Shown: positions 7,437 through 12,523 of the stretch, one piece after another
Numbering within the stretch: the first letter of the stretch is position 1
Layout of the letters: each line of letters opens with the position of its first letter
Assembly (NCBI GenBank): GCA_964387325.1
Contig: CAYLYE010000187.1
Span: forward strand, 1 to 12,523
Length of the DNA: 12,523 bases
Direction: 5' to 3'
Source: CAZZBK01 sp964387325
GTDB lineage: Bacteria > Planctomycetota > Planctomycetia > Pirellulales > PNKZ01
The notes under the pieces: generated by a model
The model's input: only the letters and a program-made list of their open reading frames with translations
Told to the model about the DNA's origin: nothing
The model's database searches: none
Made by a program: the position numbers and the translations under genes

Positions 7437-8411
7437 ATGTCTCGATATCTTCATGTCGCCGCGGCGCAAAGCGGCCCGATTTTACGTAGCGAGTCGCGCC
7501 GCGAGGTGGTCGATCGTCGGATCCAACAACTGCGCGAGGCACACCAGTGCGGCTGCGAGCTTGTGGTGTTTCCCGAGTGTGCGTTGACCGCGTTCTTCCC
7601 GCATTGGTACATGGAAGACGAAGCCGAGATCGATGCCTGGTTCGAACACGAATTGCCGAGCGCCGATACCCAGCCGTTGTTCGACGAGGCAGCGCGGCTA
7701 CGCATCGGGTTTCATCTCGGTTACGCCGAACTGGCTTATGAACATGGACAGAAACGGCGTTTCAACAGTTGCATCCTCGTCGATCGTGACGGGCGAACGG
7801 TCGGTAAGTATCGCAAGATCCATTTGCCGGGACACGTCGAGCATCGTCCGCACAACCCGTTTCAGAACCTCGAAAAACGCTACTTCGAGGTGGGCAATCT
7901 GGGCTTTGGAGCGTGGCAGTCGTTCAATGGCGTGATCGGCATGTGTATCTGCAACGATCGACGCTGGGCCGAGACCTATCGGGTCTTGGCTTTGCAGAGC
8001 GCTGAGATGGTGCTGCTCGGCTACAACACGCCGGACCACATCCCGGAGCATCCTGAGCTCGATCACCTAGTCAATTTTCACAATCGGCTCAGCATGCAGG
8101 CGGGAGCCTATCAGAACGGTTGCTGGGTGGTCGGCGTGGCTAAGGCAGGGGTGGAGGAAGGAGTTAGCCAGATCGGTCAAACGTCGATTATTGCCCCTTC
8201 CGGTGAAGTTGTGGCGATGAGTTCAACGTTGGGGGATGAACTCGTCGTCTATCGCTGCGATTTGGATCTAGTCAAGCCGTACAAGGAGTCGCTGTTCAAT
8301 TTTGCGAACAATCGCCGCATCGAGCATTACGGACCGATCACGCATCAAACCTCGGCCGTTCTGCCAAGATCGGCTACGAAAGACGACGATGATGGTTTGA
8401 CACGCGGGTGA
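7437..8411 (+). CDS. N-carbamoyl-D-amino-acid hydrolase (D-carbamoylase), nitrilase superfamily
   Basis: This cytoplasmic enzyme is expected to hydrolyse N-carbamoyl-D-amino acids to D-amino acids, CO2 and ammonia. The 324-residue product aligns by eye along its length with the Agrobacterium enzyme of about 304 residues. The catalytic triad falls at the same positions: E47 (VVFPECALT), K127 (GKYRKIHLPGH) and C172 (CICNDRRW). The two arginines after it, which bind the substrate carboxylate in that family, are kept (R175, R176), as is H129. Shared stretches include IGFHLGYAEL, LEKRYFEVGNLGF and LSMQAGAYQNG. The C terminus adds about 20 residues, including an Asp run. AGG at 7428-7430 supports the ATG. 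No hydantoinase lies next to it, so it may serve another ureido compound or work with a distant hydantoinase. A relaxed carbon-nitrogen hydrolase specificity is the main alternative. Confidence 0.93.
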   Translation: MSRYLHVAAAQSGPILRSESRREVVDRRIQQLREAHQCGCELVVFPECALTAFFPHWYMEDEAEIDAWFEHELPSADTQPLFDEAARLRIGFHLGYAELAYEHGQKRRFNSCILVDRDGRTVGKYRKIHLPGHVEHRPHNPFQNLEKRYFEVGNLGFGAWQSFNGVIGMCICNDRRWAETYRVLALQSAEMVLLGYNTPDHIPEHPELDHLVNFHNRLSMQAGAYQNGCWVVGVAKAGVEEGVSQIGQTSIIAPSGEVVAMSSTLGDELVVYRCDLDLVKPYKESLFNFANNRRIEHYGPITHQTSAVLPRSATKDDDDGLTRG

Positions 8412-8418
8412 AACCGCG
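8403..8418 (+). terminator. Short GC hairpin over the carbamoylase stop codon
   Basis: CGCGG (8403-8407) and CCGCG (8414-8418) make a 5-bp all-GC stem with a 6-nt loop containing the TGA stop (8409-8411). No U-tract follows. The 78-bp region to the next, convergent gene holds no coding sequence. Confidence 0.28.
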
Positions 8419-8481
8419 GCCCGGATGTGATTTACCGAGAGCGACTGCTTGTTTACAGGGCCACTCGACGAACTTTGGATC

Positions 8482-8500
8482 GCGGTGAGTTAGGCACCGC
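8482..8500 (-). terminator. GC-rich hairpin over the TolC-type gene stop codon
   Basis: GCGGTG (8482-8487) and CACCGC (8495-8500) pair perfectly over a 7-nt loop that contains the TAA stop of the minus-strand gene (8490-8492). This is the tightest of the stop-codon hairpins in the window, with five G-C pairs out of six. The downstream minus-strand sequence has no U-run. Confidence 0.36.
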
Positions 8501-10058
8501 TGCCTTGACTCTCGATGGAATCGGAAGCGTTACCTGGCGCGCCAATGGCACGGTAGAGCGAGAACTGGGCAATGTTGTAATCGATGAGCGCGCGTAAATA
8601 TTCGCGCCGCGATTGTGCCAGTGCTTGATTGGCTTGCAGCAGTTCGATGGGGAGTCCTTGACCTTGCTTGATGCGATCAAGATTCCGTTGATACGACAAC
8701 GTGGCGGAGGCGATACCCTGTTGGGCATTGTTGATTTGCTGTCGGCGCGACTCGACCTGGGCATGGGCCTCGATCACTTCGCGGGCCACCTGATCGAGCA
8801 TCGCCATGTGTTGCAGATTGGCTTGTCGCATTGAGGAAGCCGCCTCGGCGCGGGCGGCCCGCTCGCCCATGCCCAGGTTTCGTAACTGCCAGTAAGCAAT
8901 CGCATCGGCGTCCATGCGGTCACCGTAGTTGGAGATGGTCTGCCCTTGTCCACCCCCAAAGCCACCGTAACTGGCGCCGAGCACAATGCTGGGCATGAGC
9001 ACGGCGTACTGTTCGCGACGCATCTTTTGCACGGCTTGCGAGACTAAATGCCGGCTTTCGCCCAACTCGGGTCGAAACGCCAAGCCCTGCGATACCAGTT
9101 CGCCCACGGGCGTTTGCGTCGAAACTAAATCAAGCGGTACGACCGTCGCCTCGAGGGGTTCCAGCATCACATCGACATTTAATCGGACCACCTGAGCCAG
9201 GCGCGTGGAAGCCACTCGATAGGCTTCTTGACTACGGAGTAGATCGTTTTGCCGCAGCGATAACTCGGTTCGGGCGCGGTCATGTTCAGCCGGCGAGCCT
9301 TGCCCCGTTTCGGCGTAAGCCGCGGTGAGTCGGACCATTTCGCGTAGTTCGTTGAGGGTGGCCTCGACGATCGCGGTCTCCTCGGCTGCGCGAAGCAATT
9401 CGAGATACGCCAACGCGGTCCGGTGGGCGATGTCGTTGGTGACGGTAGCGGCCGTATGTTGCTTGACGGCAGCGGCCTGGCGCGCGGCAAGTGGCTCGAA
9501 GATGGCGTCTGCCAGATGAAAGTTGGCGTAAATACCTGGATAAGCGGGCGAACCCGCTCCCGGCACACCCGCTCCCAAGCCACTCCAAATGTTGCCGCGG
9601 CTCTTGGGAAACACCTCCCCGACAATGTCCTGAATTTGTCCTTCGTGCTTGTTGTAACCCAAGCCGCTACGGATCGAGGGGAGCCACATGCTTTGTGCAC
9701 TGTCGACCTTGGCGAACGCCTGATTGATCTGCTCTCGGGCGTAGGCTACCTGATAGTTGCTGCTCTCGGCCAGTCGCAGAGCCGTGGGCAGATCAATCGG
9801 GTAGCGTTCGAGATTTTCGCTCTGAAGGGGCGGAATGCGTTCTGTGGTCTGCAACTGCGGAGGAGTTGGCGGCGGTAATCGACTCGGCTCGACGTAGGCG
9901 GTCGGTAAGACCGTCGAAGGTAATGCCACGGCAGGTGTCGTGCTCGGAACGACAGGCCGAGTGGCGACTGTCGACGGCGCAGTCGACGGCGTACGGCAGC
10001 CTGTTAGTGCACCGATTGCCATCAACGTCGATAGCCATCTTATACGATCGCGGTTCAC
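8490..10058 (-). CDS. TolC/OprM-type outer-membrane efflux lipoprotein
   Basis: This outer-membrane factor provides the exit duct of the efflux machine encoded by the next two genes. The 522-residue product starts with a basic n-region and hydrophobic core ending in the lipobox A17-L-T-G-C21, so Cys21 is likely lipidated. A Pro/Thr/Ser-rich linker (about 22-80) precedes two OEP-type repeats. Each has long coiled-coil helices (AESSNYQVAYAREQINQAFA, and later REVIEAHAQVESRRQQINNA) and strands for the beta-barrel (SIRSGLGYNKHEG; SIVLGASYGGFGGG). It closes with the typical LDRIKQGQGLPIELLQANQALAQSRREYLRALIDYN segment in two parts. The start is a GTG with only weak purine-rich sequence upstream; the next in-frame ATG would destroy the signal peptide. 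It lies 212 bp after the adaptor gene, so it may also have its own promoter. The long linker is unusual for the family. Confidence 0.92.
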   Translation of the reverse strand: MNRDRIRWLSTLMAIGALTGCRTPSTAPSTVATRPVVPSTTPAVALPSTVLPTAYVEPSRLPPPTPPQLQTTERIPPLQSENLERYPIDLPTALRLAESSNYQVAYAREQINQAFAKVDSAQSMWLPSIRSGLGYNKHEGQIQDIVGEVFPKSRGNIWSGLGAGVPGAGSPAYPGIYANFHLADAIFEPLAARQAAAVKQHTAATVTNDIAHRTALAYLELLRAAEETAIVEATLNELREMVRLTAAYAETGQGSPAEHDRARTELSLRQNDLLRSQEAYRVASTRLAQVVRLNVDVMLEPLEATVVPLDLVSTQTPVGELVSQGLAFRPELGESRHLVSQAVQKMRREQYAVLMPSIVLGASYGGFGGGQGQTISNYGDRMDADAIAYWQLRNLGMGERAARAEAASSMRQANLQHMAMLDQVAREVIEAHAQVESRRQQINNAQQGIASATLSYQRNLDRIKQGQGLPIELLQANQALAQSRREYLRALIDYNIAQFSLYRAIGAPGNASDSIESQGSGA

Positions 10059-10200
10059 GCTGAGCAGTCTCGCTACGTTCGATGCTTGCTAGCCATGACG
10101 GTCGCCAGCATTGTGTCAGTTGAAACATCGGAACGTGTCGCGACAGCATTGAGCGTTGACCTGGAGATGCCGGATATATCGACGCTAGCGGCATCGAGCC

Positions 10201-10227
10201 GTAACCCGTGTAACGCCTGTAACGATT
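10201..10227 (-). repeat. Three tandem 9-bp imperfect repeats in the adaptor-TolC gap
   Basis: On the plus strand GTAACCCGT, GTAACGCCT and GTAACGATT follow each other with an exact 9-bp period; on the minus strand the shared core is GTTAC. They lie in the otherwise gene-free 212-bp stretch 10059-10270, about 145 bp upstream of the TolC-type start. A TATATC element lies about 20 bp downstream of the last GTTAC on the minus strand. This could be a regulator-binding site for a promoter of the outer-membrane gene. Chance is not excluded for a 5-bp core. I see nothing else in the gap. Confidence 0.4.
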
Positions 10228-10270
10228 CTAGGGGCCGATCGGCAGGCGAAGGTCATCGCAGCGAGTGAGT

Positions 10271-11596
10271 CTACGGTTTGGTCGCAGAGACCGGAGCCAC
10301 GACATCGACGATTTGGCCCTCAGCCAAACTGGCCGCGTTGGAACGAACGATCAGCTCGGTCCCCAGCAGTCCCGCGGTAATTTCCACCTCGGTCGAGTTG
10401 CGCAGGCCGAGCTTGATTTCCTTGCGCACGATTCGTCCTGACTCGACCGTCGCGCACAGCTGTTGCTGCTTCTCGGCAATGATCGCGGAGAGGGGCAACA
10501 CGAGAGCCTCTTTTTTCTCGGCGGCGACAATCGAGGCGTAGGCATACATCCCTGGACGAAACGTTCCCGAAGGGTTGGGCATTTCAAATTCGGCTCTGAG
10601 CGTTCGGGTCGTCTTATCCAACGTCCACGATAGTCGCGTGATTTGGCCATCAACCGCCGGTAGAGATGCCGAGGGAAACCGAACCGCTACAGGGTCGCCG
10701 ACATCGATCAAAGCGGCAAACGACTCCGGTATATCAATCAACACTCGAATGGTATCCAACCGAGTGATTTCAAACAGTGGCGGACCATTGCCCGCGGATT
10801 GCACAAAGTGACCGGTATGCACGCTGCGTTTCGACACCACACCGGTGAACGGTGCGTGAATCGAGCCAAAGTCGAGCATCGTGCGCGCTTGTTCCAAGGT
10901 GGCTTCCATAACTTTCACGCGAGCCTCGGCTGTGGCGCGATCGGCAATCGCTTTCGAGACGAGCGCTTCGGTCTCGGCAATCTGAGCTTTGACCGCTTCC
11001 AGTTGAGCGCCGGCTTCGTCATGGTCGGCCTGTGCGGCTTTGAATGCCTCGCGCGCTTCGTCGGCCACTTTGCGAGCCACGGCCTCGCGCGCGGCAAGTT
11101 GCGATAGGCGCTCGAATTCCGACTGCTGTTTTTCGAGCCGCGCCGCACTGCGGCGAATGCCTGCCTCGGCTGCGGCAGCCAGAGTACGAGCGCTTTTCAC
11201 TTTCGCCTCGCTCACCCGGATCGCAGCATAGGCCTGCTCGACCTGGGACCGCGATTCGGCGACCGAGGCTTGCTTCTGCTGCACCTCGCGGGTCAGTTCC
11301 GGCAACGAGAGTACGGCCAGCGTTTGCCCCGGCTTGGTGAGCTGCCCGCTCTTGTTGTACTCGGGCCCTTGTACCTTGTCGCCCATGTCTACCGTCAAGC
11401 GTTCGATGTAGCCGCTGACACGAGTAAAGATCGGCGTGCTCTCGATCGCCTCAAGTGTTGCCGGTTGTTCAACGATCTGCCGGATCAACTTGCGCTCAGG
11501 GCGAACAATGGTCACTTTCGACACGGACTGCGCATGGGCCGATGCGCCCAGCGTAAACAGCGCAATGAGACTGCCGAGCAATTTGAGTTGGTTCAT
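10271..11596 (-). CDS. Periplasmic adaptor (membrane fusion protein) of an RND efflux system
   Basis: This HlyD/AcrA-type adaptor links the inner-membrane RND pump to the TolC-type duct. The 441-residue product has a signal peptide (1-22; MNQLKLLGSLIALFTLGASA, cleavage near AHA). The first lipoyl half (about 50-98) contains IFTRVSGYIERLTVDMGDKV and PGQTLAVLSLPEL. A long Ala/Glu/Lys-rich alpha-hairpin runs about 100-232, and the second lipoyl half (DFGSIHAPFTGVV, HTGHFVQ) follows. Then come beta-barrel and membrane-proximal domains (RTLRAEFEMPNPSGTFRPGMYAY, LVLPLSAII). There is no lipobox, so it is probably periplasmic rather than lipidated. The frame runs open to 12007, but that extension overlaps the pump gene and looks like shadow sequence. 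The ATG at 11596 overlaps the pump's TGA as ATGA, which suggests translational coupling. The substrate is not readable; hydrophobic drug-like or lipid export is inferred from family. Confidence 0.93.
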   Translation of the reverse strand: MNQLKLLGSLIALFTLGASAHAQSVSKVTIVRPERKLIRQIVEQPATLEAIESTPIFTRVSGYIERLTVDMGDKVQGPEYNKSGQLTKPGQTLAVLSLPELTREVQQKQASVAESRSQVEQAYAAIRVSEAKVKSARTLAAAAEAGIRRSAARLEKQQSEFERLSQLAAREAVARKVADEAREAFKAAQADHDEAGAQLEAVKAQIAETEALVSKAIADRATAEARVKVMEATLEQARTMLDFGSIHAPFTGVVSKRSVHTGHFVQSAGNGPPLFEITRLDTIRVLIDIPESFAALIDVGDPVAVRFPSASLPAVDGQITRLSWTLDKTTRTLRAEFEMPNPSGTFRPGMYAYASIVAAEKKEALVLPLSAIIAEKQQQLCATVESGRIVRKEIKLGLRNSTEVEITAGLLGTELIVRSNAASLAEGQIVDVVAPVSATKP

Positions 11597-12523
11597 GGCG
11601 TAGCCGTGTGATAGATGCTGTGCGGATCGTCTGGATCGAGTGACGCCGAGCGAACGGTGGCGCGGCGTTGAAAAAGTGCGAATACACAAGGGAGCACGAA
11701 CAGCGTGGCAATCGTCGCGGCCAGCAGCCCACCGATCACGGCGCGCCCCAGCGGCGCCACTTGATCGCCCCCTTCGCCCAGCCCGAGAGCCATCGGAATC
11801 ATGCCGGCAATCATGGCGCAGGTTGTCATCACGATCGGCCGCAATCGGGCGACGGCCCCTTGACGGGACGAATCGACGGCGGTCGCTCCCTCCTGGCGTA
11901 TTTGTTCGGCAAAGGTGACGAGCAAAATCGCGTTGGCCATGGCCACTCCAACGGCCATAATCGCGCCAATAAATGATTGCAAGTTCAGCGTGGTCTGGGT
12001 TAGCCACAGTGCAGCAATCGCTCCGGCGATCGCCGCCGGCGCGGTCGAGACGGTGACAAACGACAACCGGAGTGACTGAAAGTTGGCGGCCAACAACAGA
12101 AAGATCACCACCACCGCGACACTCAAGCCGACGGCTAACCCTTTGAGCAACTGCTCCAGAGGTGGAATCTGACCGCGAATCTCGACGATGGCATCTTTGG
12201 GTAGTTTCGCGGCTGCGATCGCCTTCTCGACGTCCGCGGCGACGTTACCCAACGGCGCGCCATGGATGTTCGCCGTGAGCGTGATCTCGCGCTTCATGTT
12301 GTAGCGGTCGAATTGCCCCGGCATTTTGCCTTGACTGACTTGTGCTACATCTCGCAGCAGCACGCCGACATCGCCCCCTTTGTTGATTGGAATCGTTTGA
12401 ATATCGTTCAGCGAGGTGGTGAGCCGTTGGGGGATCTGCACCTGCACTTGATAGCCAATGCCGGTCTTAGGATCGGGCCAGTAGTTGGGCATGATGAATC
12501 GTGATGATGAGGTGGCAGCCACG
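11593..12523 (-). CDS. RND efflux pump, C-terminal part only
   Basis: This is the inner-membrane proton-driven pump of the tripartite system. About 310 of an expected 1,000 or more residues are in the window; the frame runs off the end and the true start is outside. Visible parts are the end of the second periplasmic porter region (QFDRYNMKREITLTANIHG, LGNVAADVEKAIAAAKLP) and membrane helices equivalent to AcrB TM8-TM12. The helices carry hallmark text: LAANFQSLRLSFVT, SFIGAIMAVGVAMANAILLV, ARLRPIVMTTCAMIAGMIPM and PLGRAVIGGLLAATIATLFVLP. The Arg and Thr of AcrB TM11 (R971, T978 region) are kept, but the AcrB Lys940 position in TM10 is Ala (codon 11935-11937). The stop overlaps the adaptor start. 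It resembles the hydrophobe/amphiphile (HAE) branch more than the metal branch, but the diagnostic TM4 is not in the window. Confidence 0.92.
   Translation of the reverse strand, partial: VAATSSSRFIMPNYWPDPKTGIGYQVQVQIPQRLTTSLNDIQTIPINKGGDVGVLLRDVAQVSQGKMPGQFDRYNMKREITLTANIHGAPLGNVAADVEKAIAAAKLPKDAIVEIRGQIPPLEQLLKGLAVGLSVAVVVIFLLLAANFQSLRLSFVTVSTAPAAIAGAIAALWLTQTTLNLQSFIGAIMAVGVAMANAILLVTFAEQIRQEGATAVDSSRQGAVARLRPIVMTTCAMIAGMIPMALGLGEGGDQVAPLGRAVIGGLLAATIATLFVLPCVFALFQRRATVRSASLDPDDPHSIYHTATP

Noticed and set aside
8412..8489. Long-range pairing of GCGGCCC with GGGCC and ACCGCG with CGCGGT between the convergent genes
   Set aside because: The loops are long, and the arms compete with the tighter stop-codon hairpins already listed.
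11597..12007. An in-frame N-terminal extension of the adaptor of about 137 residues
   Set aside because: It is Arg-rich shadow sequence over the conserved RND pump gene. The ATG at 11596 gives a clean signal peptide and an ATGA overlap.
1..12523. Search for a defence system, CRISPR array, mobile element or biosynthetic cluster
   Set aside because: No repeat-spacer pattern, transposase, integrase, toxin-antitoxin pair, nuclease or synthase was seen. All large genes are metabolic, secreted or efflux proteins.

Overview
The window looks like a chromosomal segment from a planctomycete, probably Pirellulales-like. I infer this from the protein types, not from any search: a secreted Cys-type sulfatase, an SHD1 domain on a secreted YHYH protein, a PQQ-type beta-propeller protein, a secreted helical/galactose-binding-like protein, and a wide-spaced lipoprotein TolC. 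The sequence is GC-rich, with many GTG and TTG candidate starts. I see no tRNA, rRNA, CRISPR array, insertion sequence or phage gene.

Layout. (1) Bases 1-3317, + strand: the 5'-truncated sulfatase gene, then 63 bp later a three-domain secreted protein (SHD1, YHYH, PEBP-like). The two are probably co-transcribed. (2) Bases 3327-7253, - strand: read in transcription order, an uncharacterised secreted protein (7253-6057), a secreted beta-propeller protein (6022-4778) and class II xylose isomerase xylA (4637-3327). The first two are 34 bp apart and probably form an operon. xylA has its own plausible promoter. The YHYH gene and xylA converge with only 9 bp between their stop codons. (3) Bases 7437-8411, + strand: an N-carbamoyl-D-amino-acid hydrolase of the nitrilase superfamily, divergent from the secreted-protein operon. 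(4) Bases 8490-12523, - strand: a tripartite efflux system in the order RND pump (partial, runs off the window), periplasmic adaptor (ATGA overlap with the pump gene), a 212-bp gap, then a TolC-type outer-membrane lipoprotein.

How they work together. The efflux genes form one machine spanning inner membrane, periplasm and outer membrane. The sulfatase, propeller, YHYH and galactose-binding-like proteins all carry export signals and fit the large secreted proteome of planctomycetes that degrade sulfated polysaccharides. xylA would feed the pentose released, but no xylulokinase or xylose transporter is visible here. The carbamoylase stands without a hydantoinase.

Most of the window is ordinary. 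The points worth a second look are a sulfatase whose GKWHLG-type motif reads GMWNLG, the SHD1-YHYH-PEBP fusion with a degraded PEBP pocket, inverted repeats that straddle several stop codons but lack a U-tract, three 9-bp direct repeats in the gap before the TolC gene, and an RND pump with Ala where AcrB has its proton-relay Lys940.
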